Source of the DNA: Thermoplasmata archaeon
GTDB taxonomy: Archaea; Thermoplasmatota; Thermoplasmata; Lutacidiplasmatales; UBA184
Assembly: GCA_021819135.1 (NCBI GenBank)
Contig: JAKASE010000003.1
Coordinates: forward strand, 62,001-126,000
Length of the DNA: 64,000 bases
Direction: 5' to 3'
Shown here: positions 51,373 through 60,658 of the stretch, piece by piece
Position numbering within the stretch: position 1 is the stretch's first letter
Layout of the letters: every line of letters starts with the position of its first letter
Made by a program: the position numbers and the translations under genes
The notes under the pieces: model-generated
What the model was told of the DNA's origin: nothing
The model's database searches: none
Seen by the model: the letters and a program-made list of their open reading frames with translations, nothing else

Positions 51373-54300
51373 CTAGGGCGCGTCCTTCGGCGGAGGGGAG
51401 GAGGACGGGGGATCCGTCGGGTCATGATCCCGGGGTCCGGGTCCCCACCAGATCCGGTTCTTCCCGAGCGACAGGATGGCCGGCGTGAGGTACGTCTGTG
51501 CGACGAAGGCCTGCAGGAGCGTCGCCATGCCGATCCCGAGGCCGATCGCGGCCACGATGCCGAGGGAGCTCGTGAGACCCAGGATGAGGAACGGACCGCC
51601 CAGGATGACGGCCGCCGCGGTGATCACGCCGCCGGCGTGCGTGACCGCGCGCCGGATCGCCATGTCCGAGGTCTCCCCCTTGAGGCGCTCCTCCTTGACC
51701 CGTGTCAGGAACAGCGCGTTGTAGTCCATCCCGAGGCCGAGGACGAGGATGATCAAGATGAGGGGCATGAGGAACGTGAGCGTGATCCCCTCGAGCAGGT
51801 CGACGACCGCGTAGATCGTGGCCCAGGACCACAGGATGGAGAGTCCGATCGCCGATAGCGCGAGCGCCGGTACGAAGGCGGCGCCGAGCAGCACCAGGAG
51901 GATCACGAAGATCGCGATCGAGACGCCGATCAGCATCCCCTCGAGCGCGTTGTTCGTGAGCGTCTGGTAGTCCCGGGTCGTCGGGGCGGCGCCGCCGAAA
52001 TAGACCGCGGCGACCTCGGGGTGGGAGGCCTGGAACGCGCGGACCGTCCCCTCGAGCGTGTCGAACGCCGAGCTCCCGGATTCGGAGTATCCGCTCGCGC
52101 GGGTCACGACCTGGAACTGCACCGTCCGCGCGTCCGACCCCAGGTACGAGGACGCCTGGGCGAGGAGGAGCGTCCGGGGGCCGACCGGCAGTAGGCTGAG
52201 GTTCAACCAGGAGGAGAGGCCGCTCCCGTCCGGCCCGGCGAGGGAGCTGACCTCGGCGACACCCGGGGTCGCGTTCATCGCCGCGGTCAGGGACGCCACG
52301 TCCGTCATCTCGACCGGATCCACCGATCCGTTCGTGAGCACGGGATTCGTGAACGTCACGAGCACGAAGCTCGAGGAGATCGCCGCCTGACCGAACTGGT
52401 CCTGGAGCTGGGTGAATCCCTGCTGCGCCGGGTTGCTGCTCGGGAGACCGATGTTCGTCAGATCGTAGGAGACCGGGACGTTCAGCGCGACGTAGATGAT
52501 CGGGACGGAGATCATCAGGATGACCACGATCATGACGACGGGCCGCCGGGTCGCCGCGGCCCCGGCCCGCGAGAAATAGGTACGGCCGGTCCGGATGCGC
52601 TCCCGTCGACGCAGGGCGTCGCGGACGAACCGTTCCTTCGTGTACGGCCAGAAGACCCGGGGACCGACGAGGCGGAGCACGGCCGGGATGATCGTGATCG
52701 CCATCAGGATCGCGACGATGACCGCGATCGCGAGGGCGATCCCGAGCTGGTAGAGGAAGCCGATGCCCGAGAACGTCATGGCGATGGCGACGGCGAACAC
52801 GGTGAGACCGCTCGTCGTGATGCTCTGGCCCGCCCACCGGACGGAGGATACGACCGCCTCCTGGGACGGTCTTCCCTCGACCAGCTCCTCGCGGTACCGG
52901 GCCATCATGAAGATCGAGTAATCGGTCACGATCGCCATCAGGAAGACGAGCAGCACCGACTCCAGGAAGGACGAGATCGTCGTGACATACTTCCCGACCA
53001 GGAACAGTCCCGCGAGCGTCACGAACACCGAGACCCCGATCCCGGTGAACGTCACGAGCGGGGCGGCCGGCGCCCGGAAGTAGCCGATCATGATCACGAT
53101 CAAGAGGACGATCGTGAGGACGAGGAGCAGGCCGAGCGTGTTGGTGGCGAGGTAGCTCGTCGCGGCATCGATCGGAGCGGTACCGGTCTGGTAGTACGCG
53201 TAGCCGGCCCACGCGGGGGACGACGCGAGGACCGTCGAAACGTCCGTGTTGATCCGGTTGACGTCCTGGAAGACCGGGGTCTGACCGCCTTCCGTGTAGT
53301 TGTCCGGCTTCGTGAACGTCACGATCAGGAGCGTCGTTCGGTTGTCGGCGCTCACGAAGGAGGACCGGAGCGACGACGAGATCGGGAGCGGGAACTGGGC
53401 CACGGGGAGCCCCTGGGTGAGCCCGAGGCTCCACCCGAAGATCGCGGCGGTCGAGGCGGTGGCGTTCGGGAACGCGTTCCAGAGCCGCACCATCCAGCTC
53501 GGCGGCAGACCGGACTGCACGGCGAGGTAGGTCGCTCCCACCGACTGGATGCCGCTCCACTGGCTCCGGGTCTCCAGCGTGAGGTTCGCAAGCACGAGGA
53601 GCGACAGCCCCCGGCTGCTCGAGTTCGTGAGGAGCCCGACCGCCGCCCCCGGGAGCGTAGCGCGGGCGGCGGAGTCCGCGCAGGGAGTTACGTTCAGGGC
53701 CGTCAGACAGGAGGCGGTGACGGTCGCGTTGAACCCGGGGGTCGAGGCGTTGGTGCCGTTGTAGAACGTCCACAGCAGCTGCTGTTCCGTGGGACTCGAG
53801 TTGTAGAAGTCCCGGGCGTTCACGTAGGCCGGCCAGTTCGCCGCGGAGGCGCTGGTCCCGCTCGGAAGCGACCGGGCGATCGTGGTCCAGTTCTGGACGT
53901 ACGTCGCCGGCGGCCCCCACAGCGCCTGGACGGTCCCGTTCAGGGTCGTCGGCAAGGACGGGGTCGAGGCAAGGGCGGAATGAAGCACCCCGAGACCGAC
54001 CTGGGCCTCCAAGGAGAGGTAGCCGGCGTACGCCGTGTACAGCGATTCGACCCCTCCGAGATAGGTGACCTGGGGATCGGACTCAATGGCCCGGGTCACG
54101 GCCCACGTGGCGTTCTGACCGGTCGGACCGGTGATGTCGTTTCCTTCGAGGAGGACGATCGACGAGGAGGGAGGCCCCGAAGTGTTCGGGAACTCGGCCG
54201 CGAGCTGGTGCTGGGCCACGACGCTCTGGTCCGTGCTCGGGAGGCCGCTCCCCATCGAGTTCGAGAAGACCGAGTTCAGACCCGTGACGGCCGGGACCGA

Positions 54301-54432
54301 GATGGCGAGGATGACCAACCAGAAGGCGATGTACCACCACGGGTGATGGACCACGCTTCGACCCAATCGCTCGAAGACCGAGACGCGACGGGCCCGGTGG
54401 ACGCGTGCCCCCGCTCCGACGCCCGGATCCAT
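51373..54432 (-). CDS. MMPL/RND-superfamily membrane exporter
   Basis: 1019 residues. Twelve membrane segments in the MMPL arrangement: one near residues 28-50, a large extracytoplasmic domain rich in Asn/Ser/Thr, five segments around 430-590, a second loop, and the last five around 815-975. Motifs such as ATDYSIFMMARYREEL and GLGMDYNALFLTRVKEE carry the Asp/Tyr pair used for proton coupling. Probably exports lipids or glycolipids. A strong ribosome-binding site, GGAGGAAGG, precedes ATG 54432, so unlike its neighbours it has a leader. Confidence 0.92.
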   Translation of the reverse strand: MDPGVGAGARVHRARRVSVFERLGRSVVHHPWWYIAFWLVILAISVPAVTGLNSVFSNSMGSGLPSTDQSVVAQHQLAAEFPNTSGPPSSSIVLLEGNDITGPTGQNATWAVTRAIESDPQVTYLGGVESLYTAYAGYLSLEAQVGLGVLHSALASTPSLPTTLNGTVQALWGPPATYVQNWTTIARSLPSGTSASAANWPAYVNARDFYNSSPTEQQLLWTFYNGTNASTPGFNATVTASCLTALNVTPCADSAARATLPGAAVGLLTNSSSRGLSLLVLANLTLETRSQWSGIQSVGATYLAVQSGLPPSWMVRLWNAFPNATASTAAIFGWSLGLTQGLPVAQFPLPISSSLRSSFVSADNRTTLLIVTFTKPDNYTEGGQTPVFQDVNRINTDVSTVLASSPAWAGYAYYQTGTAPIDAATSYLATNTLGLLLVLTIVLLIVIMIGYFRAPAAPLVTFTGIGVSVFVTLAGLFLVGKYVTTISSFLESVLLVFLMAIVTDYSIFMMARYREELVEGRPSQEAVVSSVRWAGQSITTSGLTVFAVAIAMTFSGIGFLYQLGIALAIAVIVAILMAITIIPAVLRLVGPRVFWPYTKERFVRDALRRRERIRTGRTYFSRAGAAATRRPVVMIVVILMISVPIIYVALNVPVSYDLTNIGLPSSNPAQQGFTQLQDQFGQAAISSSFVLVTFTNPVLTNGSVDPVEMTDVASLTAAMNATPGVAEVSSLAGPDGSGLSSWLNLSLLPVGPRTLLLAQASSYLGSDARTVQFQVVTRASGYSESGSSAFDTLEGTVRAFQASHPEVAAVYFGGAAPTTRDYQTLTNNALEGMLIGVSIAIFVILLVLLGAAFVPALALSAIGLSILWSWATIYAVVDLLEGITLTFLMPLILIILVLGLGMDYNALFLTRVKEERLKGETSDMAIRRAVTHAGGVITAAAVILGGPFLILGLTSSLGIVAAIGLGIGMATLLQAFVAQTYLTPAILSLGKNRIWWGPGPRDHDPTDPPSSSPPPKDAP

Positions 54433-54512
54433 TTCCTTCCTCCTGCGCTGCTACGGTCTCAGGACCCTCATCCGGACGACATCGGACCGTCGGTGCCCCC
54501 GGCCCCGCGTCC

Positions 54513-54525
54513 TCATAAAATAATC
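54513..54525 (-). promoter_or_regulatory. TATA box of the MMPL gene
   Basis: An AT-rich box with core TATTTTATGAG on the minus strand predicts a start near 54493 and a leader of about 60 nt, in keeping with the Shine-Dalgarno sequence. Confidence 0.5.
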
Positions 54526-54655
54526 CCTGTGACCCCCCCGCTACGGACCGGTACGGCGCGCGTGGCCCGGTCCCCGGGGGCGCCAGCTCGGCCGTCGACC
54601 GTGGAGCTGCCCAGGCACCGGTGGCCCACCGCTCTCTTCCGCGACCCGATGAGGC

Positions 54656-55549
54656 CTAGTTCCGTAGGACGCCGCCTTCACCGGACTCCCGCGCGGGAAG
54701 GAAACCGAGGGCGGCCCAGTCGAGGTGCTCGCCCCCTTGCGCCAGCAGGGTCTCGAGCCGATCCCTGAGGAGACCGGCGAGCGGCGTCGGGACCCGGAGG
54801 GACTCGGCGGCCGCGAGGAAGAGCCGTAGGTCCTTGGCGCCGAGCGGCACGGCGAATCCCGCGGGCTCGAAGCGCCGGTCGGCGATCATGCCCCCATAGT
54901 TCTCGTAGAGGGGGACCGGGAAGAGCGTGGAGGTCAGGATCTTCAGGTACGCCCGGCGGTCGATGCCCGCCCGGTCCGCGAGCGCGATCGCCTCGCCAAG
55001 CCCCTCGATCATCGAGGCGATCAGGAAGTTGCCGCTGAGCTTGACGGCCGCCGCGGTCTCCGGTCGCTCCGAGACGACGAACGTCCTTCGCCCGATCACC
55101 TCGAAGAGGGGCCGTGCCCGATTGATCGCCTCGCTCGCCCCCGCCGCGATGACCGCTAGCTCTCCGGACTCGGCGACCGAAGGACGCCCGAAGACCGGCG
55201 CCGCCACGAATCCTTGCCCGGCGCGCCGGTGGGCCGAGGCGAGCCGCGCGGTCAATCCCATGCTGATCGTGCTCGAGGAGATGTGCAGGGCCCCGGCGGG
55301 CAGATGGCGGAGCACCCCTTCGTCGCCGAACACCATCCCCTCGACCGCCGCATCGTCCGCGAGCATCGTGAACACGGCGTCGGCGGCGCAGGCCTCTGAG
55401 ACCTGATGGGCGACCACCGCCCCCCTCTCGCCGAGTGGGCGTGCCCTATCGACCGTTCGATTGAACACGGTCACCGAGTGGCCGGCCTTGAGCAGGTTCG
55501 CGGCCATGCCGAAACCCATCTTTCCGAGTCCGATGAACCCGACCTTCAT
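54656..55549 (-). CDS. Beta-hydroxyacid dehydrogenase (3-hydroxyisobutyrate dehydrogenase family)
   Basis: 297 residues. NAD(P) motif KVGFIGLGKMGFGMAANLLKAGH (first 24 residues, with the family's GLGxMGxxMAxNLLKAG), substrate loop HISSSTISMG (about 89-98), and catalytic Lys in AAAVKLSGNFLIAS (about 171). The C-terminal helical domain is complete. Also comparable with glyoxylate/succinic semialdehyde reductases; substrate unknown. Confidence 0.92.
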   Translation of the reverse strand: MKVGFIGLGKMGFGMAANLLKAGHSVTVFNRTVDRARPLGERGAVVAHQVSEACAADAVFTMLADDAAVEGMVFGDEGVLRHLPAGALHISSSTISMGLTARLASAHRRAGQGFVAAPVFGRPSVAESGELAVIAAGASEAINRARPLFEVIGRRTFVVSERPETAAAVKLSGNFLIASMIEGLGEAIALADRAGIDRRAYLKILTSTLFPVPLYENYGGMIADRRFEPAGFAVPLGAKDLRLFLAAAESLRVPTPLAGLLRDRLETLLAQGGEHLDWAALGFLPARESGEGGVLRN

Positions 55550-55659
55550 CGCGAGACCCTCACCGGTCCGTGAGGTGAGGTCCCGTAAGAGCTTCGCCCG
55601 GTCCTCCGTGACCGCCTCCGGCGCGGACGGATCGGGGATGAACGTCCCGGGTCGTCCGG

Positions 55660-55971
55660 CTACGGCGTGGCGGAGGGTGGCGGGGAAGCTCCCACGCGGA
55701 CCCCTTTCGGGACGTAGTCAAAGAACCGCTCGACCGTGGTACCGTGCGACCACTCGGCACGAAGTCGCGTCTTCCGAACGGTCCGACGCAGTTCGTTCAG
55801 GAGCTCACGGTTCGCGTCGCGCGCGCTCGGCGCTTCCCAGGTCAGCCGCACCTCGAACCCTTCCGGTCCGGTCTCGCAGGAACCGGGGTGGCGTCGAAGA
55901 ATATCGCTCAGCGTGCTTCGGAGCCTCTGGGGGTCGTCGGTGCTGATCCGGGCGACCAGCGATAGCTCCAC
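55660..55971 (-). CDS. Conserved-looking small protein of unknown function
   Basis: 103 residues from GTG 55971; the frame is open to 56082, but upstream codons are Arg/Gly-rich and look untranslated. The chain alternates strands and helices (LSLVARISTDDPQRLRSTL, FEVRLTWEAPSARDANRELL, TTVERFFDYVPKG), a compact alpha-beta pattern. No family recognised. Its stop lies 110 bp after the start side of the dehydrogenase gene. Confidence 0.5.
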   Translation of the reverse strand: MELSLVARISTDDPQRLRSTLSDILRRHPGSCETGPEGFEVRLTWEAPSARDANRELLNELRRTVRKTRLRAEWSHGTTVERFFDYVPKGVRVGASPPPSATP

Positions 55972-56203
55972 GGAACGGGGCCCCTGCCTCGGATGTCCCA
56001 CTCCGATGCCCCCCGAATGAAAGCGTACGCCTCGGACGCGGCGAATTCGGGCATGCGCCCGACCCGCTCCGTTCGGGCGCATCGACCTTCAGACGGCTAC
56101 CCTCGTTTCGGATCCCGGCGTGGGCGCCATTCGCTCCGACAGCGGGACCAAGAGAGACCCACTTCGGTCGCTGCGGCTGGCCGTTCCCGCGGGGCGGTCG
56201 GGG

Positions 56204-56212
56204 TAGATATGC
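56204..56212 (+). promoter_or_regulatory. TATA box of the Nudix-like gene
   Basis: TAGATATGC centred 26 bp before ATG 56234; leaderless. Confidence 0.65.
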
Positions 56213-56233
56213 GAAGAGATACTTCCGACCCCC

Positions 56234-56788
56234 ATGACGACCGACCGTCGCTTCTGCCGCTTCACGCGGACCGAGGAAGGACACCCGATGGGCTTGCGTT
56301 GGGATCAGGCCGGGGGCTTCTGCCTCTCGACGTTCTTGGTCCTGAGCGAAGAGGGTCGCCCCTCCTCGGTCCTGGTCGGTCGGCTGAATCCGGGCGCCCC
56401 GTGGGATCATCTCGAGGGCCTTGATGCCGAGCGGACCGCGGCCCACCAAGGGGGTTGGCTCCTCCCCGCCTCTCACCTGTTGCTCCGGGAGACACCGGAA
56501 CAGTCGGCCCGGCGGATCCTGGACGAGATGCTCGGAGGAGCGCGCCCTTCCCTAGAGCCTCCGCGTGTCGTATCCGAGGTGTACACGCCCCGAAGATATC
56601 CCGAGAACCACCAGCACTGGGACCTCAGCTTTCTCTACCGGGGAACTTGGCGAGGGCCCCCGCCCTCGGTCCCGTCGGTGTGGAACGAGCTCGCGTTCGT
56701 GGACGTTCGCACGGTGCGTCGCTCCGAGTTCGCGCGCTCTCACGAGGAAGTCCTCCCGAACGTCGGGCTCTCCGTCGAACACTCCTGA
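56234..56788 (+). CDS. Nudix-fold-like protein with a degenerate Nudix box
   Basis: 184 residues. CLSTFLVLSEEGRPSSVLVGRL and GGWLLPASHLLLRETPEQSARRILDEMLG (about 75-103) follow the Nudix layout, but the box lacks most acidic residues of REUXEE: after Glu there are seven residues, then RILDEM. Late residues YPENHQHWDLSFLYRG fit the next Nudix strands. Catalysis is doubtful; it may bind rather than hydrolyse nucleotides. Leaderless from TATA 56204. Confidence 0.65.
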   Translation: MTTDRRFCRFTRTEEGHPMGLRWDQAGGFCLSTFLVLSEEGRPSSVLVGRLNPGAPWDHLEGLDAERTAAHQGGWLLPASHLLLRETPEQSARRILDEMLGGARPSLEPPRVVSEVYTPRRYPENHQHWDLSFLYRGTWRGPPPSVPSVWNELAFVDVRTVRRSEFARSHEEVLPNVGLSVEHS

Positions 56789-56938
56789 GCTCCCGCCGGC
56801 GCGTCGCCGTGTCTCACGGGGGGCCCTGGCCGGGGTCTCTAGGCGTGCCATCGGGGCCGCGAGTGCGAGACCCCGGAGGGTCGGGAACCCCCGGGCCCGC
56901 GTCGGTGACGCTCCGGTCCTGGTGACCGCCCCCACACG

Positions 56939-56949
56939 GAGGTTTAACT
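56939..56949 (+). promoter_or_regulatory. TATA-like box of the nucleotidyl cyclase gene
   Basis: GAGGTTTAACT, centred 28-29 bp before GTG 56973. Confidence 0.6.
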
Positions 56950-56972
56950 GGGGGCGGAGTCGTGGCCCGGAC

Positions 56973-58961
56973 GTGACCGAGGAGCACCGTCGACTGGCCG
57001 CCATCATGTTCACCGACATGGTCGGCTACAGCGCCCGGGCCCAGGCGGACGAGGCGGCCGCCCTCGCGCTGGTGGACCGGCACAACCGGCTCCTCCGCCC
57101 GATCTTCGTGAAGTTCCACGGGCGCGAGGTAAAGACGATCGGGGACGCCTTCGTGGTCGCGTTCGAGAGCGCCCTCGAAGCGACCCGATGCGCCCTCGAC
57201 GTGCAGCGCATGCTCCACTACTACAACCTTCGAACCCCGGACCCCTGGAAGATCCGGATACGGATCGGGATCCACGTCGGGGACGTCGTAGAGACCGGTG
57301 GCGATGTGATGGGCGACTCGGTGAACATCGCGGCGCGCATCGTGACCCTGGCCCGGCCAGAGGGGATCTGCGTGACCCAGCAGGTCTACGACCAGGTCGC
57401 GAACAAGGCCGAAACGACGTTCGCGAAGCTCCTTCCGGTCCCCCTCAAGAACCTGCGCGCGTCGGGGAGCATCTACCGGGTGGTCCCGGTCTGGGAGGGG
57501 TCTTCGGATCACCGGGCGAAGGGGGCGCCCTCCCCGGACCGTCTCATTGCCGTCCTTCCCCTCGCCAGCATCAGCCCCGACCCTCAGGACGGATACTTTG
57601 CGGACGGCCTCACCGATGAGCTGATCTCCGAGCTTTCCCAGGTCCGGGGACTGAGCGTCATCGCGCGCACCTCCGTGGCCCCGTACAAGACGGCCCCCAA
57701 GTCGATCGCCGAGGTGGCTCGAGAGCTCGGGGTCGACACGGTCGTGGAGGGGAGCGTGCGGAAGTCGGGCAGCCAGGTCCGGATCTCGCTCACGCTGGTC
57801 GACGCCGAGACCCAGCGGCACCTGTGGACCCATCAGTACGACCGAGAGGTCAGCGACGTGTTCGCGGTCCAGGAGGACATCGCGAAACGCACCTCGAAGG
57901 CGCTTCGCCTCGAGTTCGACCGGAGCGCCCGCGCCGAGGAACGGACCCCGCCCGTCCCGGATCCCCGCTTCGGGACCGTGACCGCGGGTGAGGCATACGA
58001 TCACTATCTCCGCGGACTGGTCGCGGCGAGCGATCTTCACGAGCGGGGCCACGAGGAGGCGATACGCCACTTCGAGCTCGCGATGCGGCTGGACCCGAAC
58101 CTCGCCGAGGCGTATGCGGCCCTCGCGAACTTCTACGTCACCATCGCGGGGGACTATGTTTCGATGCGGGAGGTGATCCCCCGCGCGCGCGCGCTCGCGA
58201 AGCAGGCGCTCGAGATCTCGCCGGAGCTCTCGGAGGCCCACTCCGCGCTCGCGAACATCGCCCTCCAGTTCGATCACGACTGGGAGCTCGCGGAGACCGA
58301 GTTCGCGAACGCCATCGCCCTGAACTCGAACAACGTCGTCGCTTTCCGCTTCTACGGGACCCTCCTGAGGACGCTGCACCGGTACGACGAGGCGAGGCAG
58401 GCGATCCGCCGCGCGATCCGTCTCGACCCGGGGGGATTTGACCAGATGTCCCTCGCTCTGATCGAAATGCTCGATGGCCACTTCGACCTCGGGATCCGGT
58501 TGGCCGAGGAGGCCCACAGCCACCACCACGGGAGCTCGGCGGGGCACCGATCGTTCCTGGGGCTGCTCTACTTCCAGGCCGGCCGCCAAGCCGACGCGCT
58601 CCGCATGGCCGAGATTCCCTCCGAGGGATTGGACGAGGAGGAACGGTTCGACAACGCCCTCCTGAACGCGCTCGTGGGCCGGCCCGATCCCGCCCGTCGT
58701 TTGGCCGAAGAGGCGGAGCGTGGGGAGGCGAAGTCGTACACGTCCTCCGCCCACCTCGCCATGCTCTACTCCGTGCTCGGCAATCGGAAGCGGGCGCTCG
58801 ACCTCCTCGAGGAGGATTTCCGGGAGGGCGACGCGGTCCTGTGGCTCTTCTATCGGGGGGTGTACTTCGATCCGATCCGGGACGACCCGAGGTTCGAGGC
58901 CCTCCTTCAGAAGTACCGTCTACCGGTAGCCTCGGTGGCGACGGACGCACCAGGCTCGTGA
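56973..58961 (+). CDS. Class III nucleotidyl cyclase fused to a TolB-like domain and TPR repeats
   Basis: 662 residues from GTG 56973. Residues 1-170: cyclase homology domain with metal Asp in IMFTDMVGYSARA, the EVKTIGDAFVVAF segment (second Asp and substrate Lys), and GDVMGDSVNIAARI with the transition-state Asn and Arg; all catalytic positions seem present, as in adenylyl cyclases. Residues about 195-320: TolB/FlgO-like domain (ADGLTDELISELSQVRGLSVIARTS, GVDTVVEGSVRKSG). Residues 345-640: several TPR hairpins (AIRHFELAMRLDPNLAEAYAALANF, etc.). This triple fusion is common in soil bacteria and unexpected in an archaeon; transfer is likely. Confidence 0.9.
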   Translation: MTEEHRRLAAIMFTDMVGYSARAQADEAAALALVDRHNRLLRPIFVKFHGREVKTIGDAFVVAFESALEATRCALDVQRMLHYYNLRTPDPWKIRIRIGIHVGDVVETGGDVMGDSVNIAARIVTLARPEGICVTQQVYDQVANKAETTFAKLLPVPLKNLRASGSIYRVVPVWEGSSDHRAKGAPSPDRLIAVLPLASISPDPQDGYFADGLTDELISELSQVRGLSVIARTSVAPYKTAPKSIAEVARELGVDTVVEGSVRKSGSQVRISLTLVDAETQRHLWTHQYDREVSDVFAVQEDIAKRTSKALRLEFDRSARAEERTPPVPDPRFGTVTAGEAYDHYLRGLVAASDLHERGHEEAIRHFELAMRLDPNLAEAYAALANFYVTIAGDYVSMREVIPRARALAKQALEISPELSEAHSALANIALQFDHDWELAETEFANAIALNSNNVVAFRFYGTLLRTLHRYDEARQAIRRAIRLDPGGFDQMSLALIEMLDGHFDLGIRLAEEAHSHHHGSSAGHRSFLGLLYFQAGRQADALRMAEIPSEGLDEEERFDNALLNALVGRPDPARRLAEEAERGEAKSYTSSAHLAMLYSVLGNRKRALDLLEEDFREGDAVLWLFYRGVYFDPIRDDPRFEALLQKYRLPVASVATDAPGS

Positions 58962-59794
58962 AGGCACCCCCCGGGAGAGGCCGAACGCCGCCGGGGGGCC
59001 CGCCGTCTCGAAAGCCGCATGAGCCCCGACGGTTCCCCGCGGGGGCGGCGATTGACCGAGAGGTTCGCCGTCACGATCCGAAGCACCGGTCTCCTCGGTG
59101 CCGCGCTCGCCTTGCCTCTCGCCCGGGAGAGCTCGCGCCGAGTCCCCGCGCGTGACCCCGAGTGCGGCTCCCGCCTACCGGGCGCCACAACGACCGGTGC
59201 GGGGACCTTCTCGGTGCAATGCCGGGACCCGGTCGACGCTCGGGGGAGCACCCACGAACTCGCTCCCTTCGCCGAGGAGGGGGGCGTGGAGCCCCTCCGC
59301 TCCCACGGGATCCCGAATCGCGCGGACAGAGGAGCGCGCCCGCGGGCCACCCCGGATCCACCGTGGAGCCGATCCTCGTCACCGATAGGAAGAACGGGGT
59401 CCCGTCCCGGGAGCGGCCGGCTCCGGGGGATGGCCTCTCGATCGTCGTCCTCCATGAACGACCGCACCGTCAGGGGCGGGAGGTCGACCAGCCCCGTCAG
59501 CGCCGGCGGCAGGACGGACCGACCGAGGGAGGAAGGATCGAGGGGGGCGGACCGCCGGTTCGGGGTCGTTCGGCCAGATGCTCGGCGAGCCGGAGGGGCA
59601 TTCTTGCGAGCCGCGTCGACGGGGCCGGCCTCCCGACGAAGCGAGTCGGCATCAAGCCACGGGGCGGACGACCTGTCACGGGCCCGAGGGGACTCGCGGG
59701 ATGAATCCGGCCTTAGGATGCTTCGTACTTCCCTGGGTCGAGCCCTAGGAAATCGCCACCGCTCACAGGGCGTTGCGGGCGGATCCGGGTCACC
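58962..59794. other. 833-bp stretch with no supported gene
   Basis: Several long open frames exist on both strands but all are Arg/Ser/Gly/Pro-rich with no secondary-structure pattern, motif or promoter. GC falls towards its right end. It separates the cyclase gene from the toxin-antitoxin pair and may be decayed DNA. Confidence 0.5.
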
Positions 59795-60166
59795 CTACTT
59801 CTTCGGTGAGTCCAGATCGAGCTCACGAGGGCTCGAGGCCACCCGCACGCGTCGCAACTGTCGCTCAATCTTGGGAAGTCGATCCCGGACGAAGGCCCAA
59901 ACGGCCGCCGGGTCGGGCCGCATGTACTGATGAATCAGTCGGGTCCGCAGCTCGCGGAGGTCTTGCCAAGGGACGAGAGGGTTCGCTCTCTTGATTCGTT
60001 GGGATGCCTGGTCCGCCGACTCGGACAGGTGCTCCAGGTGATGAATCACGAGTTCCCGGGTGTCGTAATCGGAGAAGAACACCGCGCGCCCCCGGGAAAC
60101 GTACCCCTTGGTTCTCTCAATAGCCTCGAGCATCTCGTCCAACCGGACCTCGTCGTGCGAGGTCAC
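59795..60166 (-). CDS. HEPN-domain toxin (HepT/DUF86-like)
   Basis: 123 residues. All-helical chain with the RNase motif Rx4H in ELRTRLIHQYMRPDP (about 73-87), as in HepT toxins (R-x4-6-H-x-Y). ATG 60166 overlaps the stop of the nucleotidyltransferase gene (ATGA). HepT toxins cut or are modified by partner MNT enzymes, which adenylylate a Tyr near the motif; the Tyr of HQY is in the right place. Confidence 0.85.
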   Translation of the reverse strand: MTSHDEVRLDEMLEAIERTKGYVSRGRAVFFSDYDTRELVIHHLEHLSESADQASQRIKRANPLVPWQDLRELRTRLIHQYMRPDPAAVWAFVRDRLPKIERQLRRVRVASSPRELDLDSPKK

Positions 60167-60603
60167 AGCGGAATCGCCTCGAAGAGGACCTGGGGCCGCA
60201 CGAGGGGGTGCAGGCCACCTTCCGTGACCACGTCGACCTTCCTCCCGAGAAGAGCGCTCAACTCTCGCTCAGCGTGGAGCTGATCAAATAGGTCGGCCCC
60301 CTTCCGGAAGGTGACGAGGAGGTCCAAATCGCTCCGCGAGCTCGCCTGGCCGCGGCGGACCGAGCCAAAGACACGCACCGAGCGCGCACCGTGGCGCCGG
60401 GCGATGCGCAGAAGCTCGTTCCGGTGGCGACCCACGACCTGCTCGACCCCCAGGCCGGTCCGTGGGCCTAATTCCGTACGGATCTTGGGCCGATCCCATA
60501 GGGTAGACTTACAGCGGGGACACATACGGACCACGGGTTGCGAGGGGCGCCAGGCATAGGCGCACCGGTGGCATCGAAGGACCGGAATCTCCACGACCTG
60601 CAT
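60163..60603 (-). CDS. MNT nucleotidyltransferase antitoxin with an N-terminal zinc ribbon
   Basis: 146 residues from ATG 60603. Residues 10-30 hold a CX2C-x14-CX2C zinc ribbon (LRCHRCAYAW, MCPRCKS). The minimal nucleotidyltransferase domain follows with VFGSVRRGQASSRSDLDLLV (GS-x10-DxD, about 87-106) and VDVVTEGGL. Pairs with the downstream HEPN toxin in one transcript. The zinc ribbon is a variant on the usual MNT antitoxin and may bind DNA for autoregulation. Confidence 0.85.
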   Translation of the reverse strand: MQVVEIPVLRCHRCAYAWRPSQPVVRMCPRCKSTLWDRPKIRTELGPRTGLGVEQVVGRHRNELLRIARRHGARSVRVFGSVRRGQASSRSDLDLLVTFRKGADLFDQLHAERELSALLGRKVDVVTEGGLHPLVRPQVLFEAIPL

Positions 60604-60636
60604 TGGCCCGTCGAGTTCTCGGCAGCGGTCAGTTCC

Positions 60637-60658
60637 GCATAAGCTTACCTCAAGGTAA
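60637..60658 (-). promoter_or_regulatory. Promoter and palindrome of the MNT/HEPN operon
   Basis: Minus-strand TATA-like AGCTTATG (60637-60644) lies about 37 bp before ATG 60603. Directly upstream is the perfect palindrome TTACC-N4-GGTAA (60645-60658), close to the pirin operator ATTAC-N5-GTAAT. Confidence 0.5.

Noticed and set aside
58907-59467. Minus-strand frame of 186 codons
   Set aside because: Overlaps the end of the cyclase gene, low-complexity composition and no conserved pattern.
59019-59930. Long plus-strand frame of about 300 codons
   Set aside because: Arg/Ser-rich shadow composition, overlaps the HEPN gene, no domain or promoter.
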